From NCBI GenBank assembly GCA_025517485.1, contig JAOPKB010000015.1:99495-163494 (forward strand): a DNA stretch of 64,000 nt, in the 5' to 3' direction. Below the pieces are notes generated by a model. That model did no database searches and was not told the origin of the DNA. It was given only the letters and a program-made list of their open reading frames with translations. Below, piece after piece: positions 56,204-64,000 of the stretch (positions are counted from its first letter, which is position 1; every line of letters begins with the position of its first letter). The DNA is from Natronoglomus mannanivorans (GTDB taxonomy: Archaea > Halobacteriota > Halobacteria > Halobacteriales > Natrialbaceae). Made by a program: the position numbers and the translations under genes.

Positions 56204-56334
56204 CTACACATTCCTGTCTCGGACGAACCGCTTCGCACGATTCCAGATCGATCTGTCCTCGCCGGCAGTATTATCCCATGTTCCGAGGTCCGACTGCTGA
56301 TTGAGTTGTTCAAATTGATCCTCACGTCACCGAC
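56204..56334 (-). pseudogene. Second C-terminal remnant of the primase-polymerase type
   Basis: Minus-strand reading gives REDQFEQLNQQSDL then SIWNRAKRFVRDRNV and stop TAG (56204-56206). This matches the remnant at 1892-2071 and the tail of the primase at 5390-6646. No start codon or catalytic part is present. It abuts the left end of the IS6-like element, which may have destroyed the rest. Confidence 0.55.
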
Positions 56335-56483
56335 CACATCCGCTGGCTGGGGAGGACGTAATCATGGCCGCCGAAACTTAGAAGCCCGACGCACAACGCT
56401 GCAGAGAGTCGAAAGAGGCCTACGAACACGTCGTCTCCATCGTCGAACATCAGACCAAGGACCCCGAGTCACAGCTGCCAGCC

Positions 56484-56775
56484 ATGACCAAACGTACGAC
56501 TGTCATGGTTGTCGTCGGGCACGGCTCGCAGATCGGTCCAGAGACCGCCTCGAGCAAGCTCCGGGTGGCGATCACAAACGGAGACCTCATCGAGTGGTCG
56601 TTTGACGAACACCGTGATCGTCCGGTGTCCCGCGTCGCCCGGACCGATGCCGATTCTCTGCTTGCCGTCCTAGAGTGGGAGACGTCAAAAAAGGACCCGA
56701 TGGGGGCTGGTCCGCAGCATCAATGCGAAGCTGCGCAATCTCGATCACGGGCACCACGAGAGGTGGTCACCGTGA
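56484..56775 (+). pseudogene. Frameshifted small gene
   Basis: Reads MTKRTTVMVVVGHGSQIGP ... SLLAVLEWETSKK in one frame, then GLVRSINAKLRNLDHGHHERWSP in the next. The change of frame falls at an A6 run (about 56686-56691), as if one A were inserted. A plausible in-frame extension upstream (EAYEHVVSIVEHQTKDPESQLP) suggests that the true start is before 56420. No family recognised. The frameshift may be real decay or an assembly error. Confidence 0.5.
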
Positions 56776-56935
56776 GTAGACGCTGTCCCAAATGCAGGCA
56801 CCAGATCTCCATCGGTCCCCAGGATCGAGTACGGGCACGATGAGATTCGCGCCGACGGCGCGCGTTCACTACATACGGGAATCGAATGTGAGCGAGAGAG
56901 CGATATCAAACCCTTCACTGGAGACCCCTAGACCC

Positions 56936-57157
56936 ATGCCTGAACAACTCGCCCACCTTGAAGATCTGACGCTGACGTGCAAACTCGTCTATAAGGTACT
57001 CGAATATGAGTGAAAACTCACTCAGAAAGAACTACGTGAGGAATCACTCCTTGGCCAGCGGACGGTCTATGATGCACTTCGTGAACTTGAGAAGATCGGC
57101 GCAATCAGCTCTCATCCAAAGGATCTTCGACAGTCCATTTATTACATAGACTCAGCG
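56936..57157 (+). pseudogene. Winged-helix regulator broken by an in-frame TGA
   Basis: Starts MPEQLAHLEDLTLTCKLVYKVLEYE, then TGA (57011-57013), then continues in the same frame as KLTQKELREESLLGQRTVYDALRELEKIGAI and further. Small haloarchaeal winged-helix proteins have exactly this arrangement with a coding residue at the stop. One nonsense change therefore split a DNA-binding protein of about 75-80 residues. No selenocysteine-type context is apparent. Confidence 0.65.
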
Positions 57158-57247
57158 CACATCTACTGTATGACCCTTCTATCGTCAGAACTCTTCTGGC
57201 CCGCAGATATATTAGGTTACTATTCGACCTCTGAAGTATATCATAAT

Positions 57248-57907
57248 ATGAATACGAATGTTGATCGTTTAGCATGGTATGCAGGTTGGTATCGGAAATG
57301 GGCGATTGTACTCTCCGTTGTCGCTTTCCAAGTCCTTACAATCATATTTGGGGGTATTGTGGGATATATTCTTCACAATATATTCAGTTTAGGCGCTGAC
57401 TCCGGATTTTTAGTAGACCTCCTATCGACGGAAGATGGGGGTCTTGTTGATCTCATCATGGCCGGATCAATAATAGTTCCAATTTTCGTTCTCCTTATTG
57501 GATATCGAGAAGTCTCTAAGAACTATGATAGCGCCAAAGCAGAGCTTATAGAAACAGTTCGAGATCCGCTCTCTTCATTAGATGGCGATTTGTATACGTC
57601 AGTCACTACGGCTGGCTCATCAAAAAGAGGGAAACCGCTAAGCAAATATTATATCAACGTGCTTGAGATTGATGGTGGTGTTATAGGGTGTGTAAAATAT
57701 CAAGTTGATATGAGCGAGTTAACTGTTCAAAGAGCGTCGTCTATTTCAGAACATTACTGTAGGGGCATTTCAGGTGTCCATACCCAATCAAGTGGTGGCT
57801 ATTCTACGCTGTATATTGATTTTAAAAATGGATCGCAATTGACGTTCACAGATAAGATAGATGATACGATGGAACTTCGGAATGAAATCAAAAAGCGAAT
57901 GCAGTGA
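57248..57907 (+). CDS. Hypothetical membrane protein, two spans
   Basis: A 219-residue protein starting MNTNVDRLAWYAGWYRKW. Spans are IVLSVVAFQVLTIIFGGIVGYIL and IMAGSIIVPIFVLLIGY, followed by a cytoplasmic helix and a beta-rich domain (YINVLEIDGGVIGCVKYQVDM ... YSTLYIDFKNGSQLTFTDK). A TATA-like GATATATTAGG (about 57205-57215) supports the start at 57248 as leaderless. AT-richer than most of the window. Function unknown. Confidence 0.6.
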   Translation: MNTNVDRLAWYAGWYRKWAIVLSVVAFQVLTIIFGGIVGYILHNIFSLGADSGFLVDLLSTEDGGLVDLIMAGSIIVPIFVLLIGYREVSKNYDSAKAELIETVRDPLSSLDGDLYTSVTTAGSSKRGKPLSKYYINVLEIDGGVIGCVKYQVDMSELTVQRASSISEHYCRGISGVHTQSSGGYSTLYIDFKNGSQLTFTDKIDDTMELRNEIKKRMQ

Positions 57908-58024
57908 ATCAGCACAGTAAGAGGCAGAATACTTCGCTTCTTTCTGACGGTTTATGACCCACTATCACCATTCCTGAATAACGTTGATGGGCCGTGGTGA
58001 ATCGCCATACGGCGCTTGATTTGA

Positions 58025-58849
58025 CTAGTTGACGGCACGCTTGATGTTGTAGACGACACACATCAGGACAATTTCACGGAACTCACGTTACCAGCTTCGC
58101 GCACGCATGGCATCGCCGAGAGTGCGCTTGATCACCGAGAAGACAGTCTCAGACAACGCTCTTTGGCCGTAGAGAGTCCCATCGATCCGCGCGTTATGCG
58201 CGTGATCGATGGGACGGAACTCACGGTGCTTAATCAGTGGTCTTACGTCTTCTTCCCGAAGTTTATCACGTAATCGTTGCCAGTCGTAGCCTTTGTCGGC
58301 AGCGAGGCTGTGCAACTCGCCCGCGTTGCGGCGGGCGAGTTGCCAGCCGATCTGCGTGTCGTGACGTTTCTCGGTTGTACAGTGAACGTCGAGGATAGCT
58401 TGTGACGCTGTATCGACGAGAGCGGTTGTTTTGAGGGTCTTCACGCGGTAATTCGTCCGTCGGCAGTAGTGTTTACTGGCGTTTTCGCGGTCGAAAAACG
58501 TCGCGTCCATCGCAGCGTGACCAGATGGCTCGTGCAGCTGCGCCGACAGGCGCAGCAGCACTCGCCAGACCGCCATCTTGATCCTGTCAAACGCTTCCAC
58601 TAGCGTCGAGTGATCTGGGAGATCGGCCTTCTCAAGGCCGATCTCCGCCAATATTTGTGGCATCTCGCTCAAGAGGTCGAGCGCTTCGCGGTAGGACTTC
58701 TCCAAGTAAATCCGCAGACAATGCAGCGAAACGACGGCGTAGTCGGCGAATCCGCCGCCACCTTGCGGGGCGGCGGATTCGCTTCGACCACCAACAGCAT
58801 TTTTAGCCAACGTCACTACCTTCCCAGTGAAGCGGGAAATTTTGGACAT
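58025..58849 (-). pseudogene. IS5-family transposase with premature TAA
   Basis: The transposase reads MSKISRFTGKVVTLAKNAVGG ... GDAMRARSW and meets TAA at 58088-58090. The frame then continues REFREIVLMCVVYNIKRAVN to a TAG at 58025, matching the usual C-terminus. Catalytic parts are HAAMDATFFDRENAS (Asp), LAADKGYDW (Asp) and ALSETVFSVIKRTLG (Glu). A TAC (Tyr) to TAA change would explain the break. The lost part is only 21 residues, so partial activity is possible. I could not define the terminal repeats. Confidence 0.78.
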
Positions 58850-59144
58850 AGAGCATCCGCCGTTTCCCGCTTCAACTCCCTAGTTCTGACGGTCAAAGTC
58901 TACGCAGTCGTTCGATTCACCAGAGCCGGAGGAAGATAAACGGAGCCAGATAAAATAGCAACTCTCGGCCCAAGCCGCAATTCGGTGCGTTCACCTCGCT
59001 GGTGGAAGCAGTTTCGAGAACTCGCTCTTTCGTGTATCGTTCACAGTCTCGAACGAACCCTCTAACGATCAGTACAGAGACTGTAGTCATCATCTGTGTT
59101 CACTACCGACTACGTTTATCCTCAAGAGACTCGTACTGTTAGCT
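58850..59144. other. Gap between IS5 copy and next gene
   Basis: About 295 bases that should include the IS end and the promoter of the next gene. No gene or further repeat seen. Confidence 0.4.
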
Positions 59145-59582
59145 ATGGCTTCCGGTGATCCTGATATTGAGGAGTGGTTTTGGAGGCGCCACTCGAACCC
59201 AAAAAGCGTTTGGACGCGAATTCCGGTCGCTCCTGCTGTTGCATATGCTATTTACCAGCGTTCTTGGCGTCTCTTGTTACTCTCGATACTGTGGGGAGTA
59301 GTCAATCCAATCTTATTTTCCCCACCCAAGGATGAAGAAGCATGGATGACGCGGGGTGTTCTCGCTCAACAGTGGTGGGTTCGAGAAGAAGGCCACGGTA
59401 TCCTCGGGGTATCCAAGCCAAACATTTTAAGCACGGTAGCTGTGCTGACAAGCATCTATACGCTGTATGCTGCGTGGCGTCAGCGCCCGCTGAAGACTGC
59501 TCTTGGAACCATTCTGACCGTCGTACTGAACTTCTGGTGGTTACGGCATCTGGTTGAACGTTACGACAGACATGTTAAGTAG
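59145..59582 (+). CDS. DUF6653-like membrane protein
   Basis: A 145-residue protein with aromatic-rich start (IEEWFWRRHSNPKSVWTRIPVAPAVAYAIYQRSW) and about three membrane segments (LLLLSILWGVVNPILF, ILSTVAVLTSIYTLYAAW, ALGTILTVVLNFWWL). The pattern 'FWxRHSNPxSxWTR' recalls a small haloarchaeal membrane family (DUF6653). Function unknown; it begins a run of small membrane-protein genes. Confidence 0.6.
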   Translation: MASGDPDIEEWFWRRHSNPKSVWTRIPVAPAVAYAIYQRSWRLLLLSILWGVVNPILFSPPKDEEAWMTRGVLAQQWWVREEGHGILGVSKPNILSTVAVLTSIYTLYAAWRQRPLKTALGTILTVVLNFWWLRHLVERYDRHVK

Positions 59583-59770
59583 CGATAATTGCCGTGCTGA
59601 ATATGCACTTTTCAGCGACCAGCTGTTTCGGACGAGAATGGGTCTGAAGAATCGAATTTCAACAAAGTCGGTCGTTCACCAAACGGCGAGCAGATACTAC
59701 CGAGTAACCTCGTTTGGGTCAGACTCCCGAAACACGTACGTTCATCAGTAGGTTCTACGTATCACCCTTC

Positions 59771-60439
59771 ATGAACACACGTCACCGGTTCGCGTTAGCG
59801 GGGGGCTTCGTCGCGCTTTCGGCCATCCTGAGCGTGATTGCTGCGCCTGAACTTCCTGACCAGATGGTTTCGAACTGGACCGCCGCCGGTGAGCCGAGCG
59901 GGACCATGTCTAAACCCCTTGCACTCGGGCTCGTTCCCGTGCTGACTGCGGGCTTGCTCGGCGTATTCGCCGCGATTCCTCGAATTGACCCACTCCGGGC
60001 GAACATCGCCGAATTTCGTCTGTATTATGACTGGTTCGTCGTCATCTTCGCAGCGTATCTGTTTCTCATCCACGCCGGTATTATCGCGTTCAATCTCGGG
60101 TACGAATTCGACTTCCTCTACCTGATCCTGTTCGGAGTAGCTGGACTCTTTTATTACTGCGGGATCGTGCTTTCCCACGCGAAGCAAAACTGGTTCGTCG
60201 GCATCCGTACGCCGTGGACGCTCAGCAATGAGGAAGTCTGGAATCGAACGCACGCTCTCGGTGGGAAACTGTTCAAACTCACAGCGATACTCGCGGTTAT
60301 TGGACTCCTGTTCGGCGAATACGCACTGTACTTCTTTCTCATACCAGCAGTAGCCACCGCTGCCATCACTGTTGTCTACTCGTACTACCTGTACGAACAA
60401 ATCGAACGGGATGACTTCTCTTTGCCGGATTCGGAATAA
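59771..60439 (+). CDS. SdpI-family membrane protein (DUF1648 plus SdpI)
   Basis: A 222-residue protein with five to six spans. The start at 59771 (MNTRHRFALAGGFVAL) is chosen over a longer frame. The DUF1648 part has LPDQMVSNWTAAGEPSGTMSKPLAL, the typical 'exact weight' motif. The SdpI part has WFVGIRTPWTLSNEEVWNRTHALGGKLF. In bacteria SdpI gives immunity to a toxin; in haloarchaea the role is unproven. Confidence 0.85.
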   Translation: MNTRHRFALAGGFVALSAILSVIAAPELPDQMVSNWTAAGEPSGTMSKPLALGLVPVLTAGLLGVFAAIPRIDPLRANIAEFRLYYDWFVVIFAAYLFLIHAGIIAFNLGYEFDFLYLILFGVAGLFYYCGIVLSHAKQNWFVGIRTPWTLSNEEVWNRTHALGGKLFKLTAILAVIGLLFGEYALYFFLIPAVATAAITVVYSYYLYEQIERDDFSLPDSE

Positions 60440-60470
60440 CCCGTTACCATCATCTATACCTCCTCTGAAT

Positions 60471-60710
60471 ATGAACCATTTTGTGATGATACTCGCAGTT
60501 ATTGATTCTGTTAGCAGCACCGAACTATTGATAACACTCGTCGCAGTTGCGCTTGCTCTTATTGTAGCGCTTTACATCCACCGAGACGCGCACAGTCGCA
60601 GGAGCTCTCACGAACTCGCCTGGGGCCTCGGCGCGTTCTTGGGTGGCCCCATCGTTTGGATTCTCTATTACTTTGTACAGGATGAGGTTGGCCCGAGCGG
60701 GTCCCTGTAG
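60471..60710 (+). CDS. Small two-span membrane protein
   Basis: A 79-residue protein starting MNHFVMILAVIDSVSS with hydrophobic segments LLITLVAVALALIVALYI and WGLGAFLGGPIVWILYYFV, joined by HRDAHSRRSSHELA. A variant of the PLDN-like 'phospholipase_D-nuclease N-terminal' membrane motif is possible but not clear. Thirty-two bases after the SdpI gene, so likely cotranscribed. Confidence 0.6.
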   Translation: MNHFVMILAVIDSVSSTELLITLVAVALALIVALYIHRDAHSRRSSHELAWGLGAFLGGPIVWILYYFVQDEVGPSGSL

Positions 60711-61057
60711 CAGTCACTACATCGCGTTCTGATGTGTGTCGAGTTTATCACTTGTTTAGCTTTCATGTGGTAGTGTACAGTAGATTCATGTGAATGAGCC
60801 TTTAAAGAAGAGGGTTTCAACAGAGCCACATAGATATACTTGAGAACGCACCTTCGATCGTTTTCGAGTGAGGGCTCGTTCCACCGAATGTCTTTGTCGT
60901 CGTCACAAGTCTCTGGGTCACGTTCATCCCACTCGACATCCATCCGTTGTTCGTTATCCGGTTCGTCTTCCTCGCTGTCATTGCTGGGGGGTTCGCGGTC
61001 GCTGGTGAGATTACTTGGCGGTACAATATTGTATCATACAACCGAAAGACCGGGTGG
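60711..61057. other. Gap with hydrophobic remnant before DUF2071 gene
   Basis: Mostly non-coding, but a plus-strand frame just upstream of 61058 reads LVPPNVFVVVTSLWVTFIPL then FVIRFVFLAVIAGGFAVAG. These are two membrane-like stretches in the same frame as the following gene and preceded by a TGA (about 60870). It may be a damaged small membrane gene or an N-terminal extension. Confidence 0.35.
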
Positions 61058-61763
61058 ATGGTCGTTTCGCTCTTCATAGGATGGCGTCACGTTTGCTTTG
61101 CCAATTGGCCGATCGACCCGGAGCTCGTCGAGCCACGGCTTCCGGACCGCCTAACGCTCGATACCTACGATGGACAGGCGTGGCTGTCGGTCGTTCCATT
61201 TACGAACGTCGATGTCCGACCACGGGTATTCCCCGCTGGAACGGGAGTCTCCCTCCCCGAACTCAATCTCCGAACGTACGTCACATTCGATGGGAACCCT
61301 GGAGTGTACTTCTTCAGTCTCGATGCCGATGGAATCGCGAGTTGCTGGTGCTCGCCTCTTTCATCACCTCCCGTACTACAACGCCAGCATCGATCTCACC
61401 GAGGAGAACGGGCAGCTTCGATTCACGTGTCGTCGCCTTCACCCCGGAGCGAGGCCAGTTGCATTCGAAGCGATGTATGGACCGAGCGGCGGTCGATCCG
61501 ATACGGAACGAGGTACGCTCGCTCACTTCCTCACGGAGCGATACCGCTACTATACCGAAGCCCGGGATGGATCCGTCCGCTACGCTGATATTCAGCACGA
61601 GCCGTGGCCGTTGTACGACGCTACCGTCGAAATCGAGGAAAACACGCTCTTCGAGGCAAACGGGTTCTCGACTCCAGACTCCGATCCAGTCCATCTCTAC
61701 AGTTCCGGCGTGAAGACGATTGCTTCCAAAAGCAAACGGATACCAGCGTCACGCATTCAGTGA
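61058..61763 (+). pseudogene. DUF2071 family protein with a +1 frameshift
   Basis: First frame: MVVSLFIGWRHVCFANWPIDPELVEPRLP ... YFFSLDAD. After about 61331 the next frame continues SRVAGARLFHHLPYYNASIDL ... KSKRIPASRIQ. Joined, they form a normal-length DUF2071 (YqjF-like) protein. An extra G in the GG at 61331-61332 would explain the break. Function of the family is unknown. It could be a true lesion or a sequencing error. Confidence 0.7.
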
Positions 61764-61874
61764 AGGGCTTATCCCATGTCTACTCAGATACAATAGTTAT
61801 CTGGTTGCACATGGTAGTATCCGAAACCGCCCCATCATGTTACAAAGCTATCCGAAACGCGGAGGACAGTAACA

Positions 61875-62174
61875 ATGGCAACAGCAATCGAGAAGCTCGA
61901 TGTGGAACACGACCTCGTACAATTGCTCGTCACGGAAGCGGTAATAGTCGGCATGGAGTCGCCGTTACGTGATCCGATTCTCGAAGCAGTTGAAGAAACG
62001 ACCGGAGAGTCACTTGAAGCGATCGAAGAAACGACCAACGAAGGAGGTACGTCAGGTACGAAGGAGAAAAGCCGGCTCACCAAAGTAGTACAGGGAGGAA
62101 CCGTTTTCGTCGTGATGTTCGCCGTGCTGTACCTTACCCTCAGACGATTGACCAGCGATGAACCAAACACGTGA
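61875..62174 (+). CDS. Small acidic single-span membrane protein
   Basis: A 99-residue protein starting MATAIEKLDVEHDLVQLLV. An acidic helical region (LEAVEETTGESLEAIEETTNEGG) is followed by one membrane span (GTVFVVMFAVLYLTLRRL). Composition is typical for haloarchaea. No family recognised. Confidence 0.6.
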   Translation: MATAIEKLDVEHDLVQLLVTEAVIVGMESPLRDPILEAVEETTGESLEAIEETTNEGGTSGTKEKSRLTKVVQGGTVFVVMFAVLYLTLRRLTSDEPNT

Positions 62175-62263
62175 AGCGAGACAGCTTGATCGCTCCTCAC
62201 CAATTGTCAGAGCAGGTGCGTGAGAATCCGAGAGTCTGATCGATCGCCCCGTATGATAGGTGA

Positions 62264-62605
62264 ATGAAGCTCTTCGCATTCGTTCGTGAGCACCAGTGGA
62301 TTCCAGTTACTGGCTATCTAATCTACGTGGCGGCGCTCACGGCGGGATACTACTACAATCTCACCTTCGTCCAGTTGGGATTGACCGATCTTGGGACGCG
62401 AGAGATCGGGATGTCCCCCGAAGATGTATCGATAGTGATGGCCGTACTCGCGCTTTGCACGCTCGTCGCCGCCGTCGGCAGCGGCCTCGTCATGGATCGG
62501 CGTGGCTGGAGCACCAATCTGTACGTGAAGTTTCGTCTGCTCTTTCTGATTATCCTCGTCCAGCCGTTGCTGACGAGCGCATCGTACACAGCATCGAACG
62601 GGTAG
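62264..62605 (+). CDS. Hypothetical membrane protein, possibly truncated
   Basis: A 113-residue protein with three hydrophobic segments (WIPVTGYLIYVAALTAGYYY, VSIVMAVLALCTLVAAVGSGLVM, FRLLFLIILVQPLLTSASY) and a conserved-looking NLTFVQLGLTDLGTREIGMS stretch. The frame ends shortly after the third segment, in sequence of different character, so the C-terminus may be truncated. Function unknown. Confidence 0.6.
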   Translation: MKLFAFVREHQWIPVTGYLIYVAALTAGYYYNLTFVQLGLTDLGTREIGMSPEDVSIVMAVLALCTLVAAVGSGLVMDRRGWSTNLYVKFRLLFLIILVQPLLTSASYTASNG

Positions 62606-62706
62606 TACTCCGCCTCGACGAGGTCCATGTGTATACCGACGAAGGTCGCCGTCGGCGCCACGCCGACCAGTTCGATACTACCCAGTGGCGGCCAGAGACT
62701 GTTGTC

Positions 62707-63108
62707 TCAGACATGTACCGTCACCTCGAGTTCGGCCTCGTCGCGAAGGACTGTCTCGATCATACCGGCCGAGAGGTGCCAGCAGCCATCCGGAGCAGTA
62801 CACTCGAGACGGCTTACGACCTCGTCTTTGAACCGCATGTAGTGCTCGAGAGCAACGCCTTCGTCGTCGGTGTAGTCCAGAAGGATTGCAAGGGCGAGCT
62901 GTGCCGGGCCACTTCCATTGTATCCCCATTCGAAGCCCGTCGGGCTGTGATTCCGCACCTCGAGGCTTCGATCTGGAGAGAGTTCGTCGTCCGTCCCAAC
63001 TCGTCTGACGACTGGTCGTCCCTGCCGCCGCAAGCCGACGTAAACCGTATTGTTCGTTGTCTGTCTGTGTTCCTGTTCCGTCGATCGTCTTTCAGTAGTT
63101 CCACTCAT
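62707..63108 (-). CDS. DUF6166 family plasmid protein
   Basis: A 133-residue protein starting MSGTTERRSTEQEH. The core VYVGLRRQGRPVVRRVG ... LRNHSPTGFEWGYNGSGPAQLALAILLDYTDDEG ... WHLSA matches the DUF6166 pattern seen in many haloarchaeal plasmids. Start at 63108 chosen over a nine-residue longer frame. Function unknown; genes of this type often sit near other small plasmid genes, as here. The sequence 62606-62706 downstream holds nothing certain. Confidence 0.75.
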   Translation of the reverse strand: MSGTTERRSTEQEHRQTTNNTVYVGLRRQGRPVVRRVGTDDELSPDRSLEVRNHSPTGFEWGYNGSGPAQLALAILLDYTDDEGVALEHYMRFKDEVVSRLECTAPDGCWHLSAGMIETVLRDEAELEVTVHV

Positions 63109-63233
63109 AGCTGTACGGGGCACTTGCTTGAGCACCCCGCACCCCTTTCGGGGGTGAAAAAACAGCTATACGAAGCAGATAGGTCGTCTTCACTCGATCC
63201 TGACGAAATAATGGACTGAGTTTGCTCACCGAA

Positions 63234-63452
63234 CTATTCGGAATCGTCGTGATAGTCGGAACCGAATCGAGCGTAGGCGTCTGTAGTGGTGTTCAGTTCT
63301 CTGATCGACTCAGAGAGTGTCAGTGGCTCGGGAAGCTGTGTCTCGAGTTCTCGAAGTTCCTGTTTGGCCTCGAGGAGCGCTTCGTGAAGTTCGTCGACAG
63401 GCAGTTGTCCACCATCGGAAACGTCGTGTGGACCCGGATCGTTCGGTGTCAT
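63234..63452 (-). CDS. Small acidic coiled-coil protein
   Basis: A 72-residue protein (MTPNDPGPHDVSDGGQLPVD) with a helical middle (LHEALLEAKQELRELETQLPEPLTLSESIRELN). It lies upstream of the DUF6166 gene on the same strand with a 125-base gap. No family recognised; composition supports coding. Confidence 0.55.
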   Translation of the reverse strand: MTPNDPGPHDVSDGGQLPVDELHEALLEAKQELRELETQLPEPLTLSESIRELNTTTDAYARFGSDYHDDSE

Positions 63453-63670
63453 CGCTCGAGTACCTCGACGTCAGGATTTGCGCCCATTGGACTGGCGACC
63501 GCTTTCGCACGCTCGAGTTCACGGCGACTGCGGCAATTCAGACCGCGCCGCACACCTCAGGGGCGCAAAAAAGAACGTCAGCCAACGACCCTACACCGCT
63601 GTTACAAGAATTGTTTCAGTTTCATTCTACTTGCCAATGGTTTACACTATACGTCGTCTAATGATGTTCT

Positions 63671-63967
63671 ATGAGTAAATGGGCAGATTACGTGATCACT
63701 GCAGTCCGGTATGACGATAACTCGATCGAAGAGGTGCGTGTGTACGAAGACGATGGAGACCAGCTAATTAATAGAGATACTGAAAGCCGGATTAAGGTTA
63801 TAACAGGACTGAATATCGGACAAGAGTACTGTACAGCATACAAGAACAGCAACGGAAAATGGTCTAAAGGTGATGATGTCGGCACGGTAGATGTTGATGG
63901 AACCACTTACCTCCGTACCGACGGAAATAACATTGCCAGCGACAATTTAGCTGAATTGAGGCGCTAA
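63671..63967 (+). CDS. DUF3892 family protein
   Basis: A 98-residue protein whose pattern (MSKWADYVITAVRYDD ... EVRVYEDDGDQL ... TGLNIGQEYCTAYKNSNGKWSKGDDV) matches the DUF3892 family. These small proteins are widespread in bacteria and archaea and of unknown function. Slightly AT-rich. The final 30 bases of the window after it hold nothing recognisable. Confidence 0.8.
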   Translation: MSKWADYVITAVRYDDNSIEEVRVYEDDGDQLINRDTESRIKVITGLNIGQEYCTAYKNSNGKWSKGDDVGTVDVDGTTYLRTDGNNIASDNLAELRR

Positions 63968-64000
63968 GCCCCCTTCCTCAGCGAGCACCGACCGAACGGG

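Noticed and set aside
57011..57013. TGA as a selenocysteine codon
   Set aside because: The protein is a winged-helix type with no redox site, haloarchaea are not known to use selenocysteine, and no supporting structure is seen.

Overview
The window looks haloarchaeal (class Halobacteria). Proteins are strongly acidic, with D/E-rich linkers. Many transcripts appear leaderless, with TATA-like boxes about 25 bases before the start codon. Tat-lipobox signals, Orc1/Cdc6, haloarchaeal domain families (DUF6166, DUF3892, SdpI-like) and haloarchaeal IS types are all present. A type IV secretion operon, an Orc1-type origin, a ParA partition locus, a tyrosine recombinase and several decayed insertion sequences suggest a conjugative megaplasmid or an integrated plasmid-like region. 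The genus cannot be fixed from the sequence alone.

Layout. 1-5 kb: a GC-rich hairpin-dense stretch, an ATP-grasp gene, small plasmid-type genes and remnants, and a TetR-MFS efflux pair behind a perfect palindromic operator. 5.0-18.65 kb (minus strand): one long conjugation operon encoding a VirB2-like small membrane protein, an exported membrane protein, a Tat lipoprotein, VirB6-like, VirB3/VirB4-N-like, VirB4, a VirD4/TraG-like coupling ATPase with an unusual C-terminal domain, a Cys-rich small protein and an NrS-1-type primase-polymerase. 18.9-21.8 kb: an origin with nine origin-box-like repeats around orc1/cdc6, flanked by a small gene and its decayed copy.

21.9-38.8 kb: a complete type I-D CRISPR-Cas locus. 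Array 1 (25 repeats, read on the minus strand) and array 2 (68 repeats, read on the plus strand) are transcribed outward from a central block: csa3-like regulator, cas6, an extra inserted segment, cas10d, csc2, csc1, cas3 helicase, cas4, cas1, cas2. The insert between cas6 and cas10d is the most striking feature of the window. It is an AT-richer 461-bp segment bounded by a perfect 18-bp direct repeat that recreates the cas6 stop/next-start ATGA overlap at both ends. On its minus strand it carries two degenerate CRISPR repeats around a 14-nt pseudo-spacer. This position and architecture recall the CreTA (CRISPR-regulated toxin-antitoxin) modules known between cas6 and cas8b of haloarchaeal type I-B loci, but here in a type I-D locus and overlapping a 154-codon ORF.

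39-52.7 kb: a tyrosine recombinase, an IS4-like transposase gene with one nonsense codon, and an alpha-galactoside module (sulfatase, IclR regulator, ABC transporter with binding protein, two permeases and ATPase, and GH4 alpha-galactosidase). 52.8-64 kb: IS remnants, a ParA/partner locus with repeated AGTAAT-type motifs, an IS6-like element with a mutated first catalytic Asp, several genes broken by one stop or frameshift, and small membrane or plasmid-type genes.
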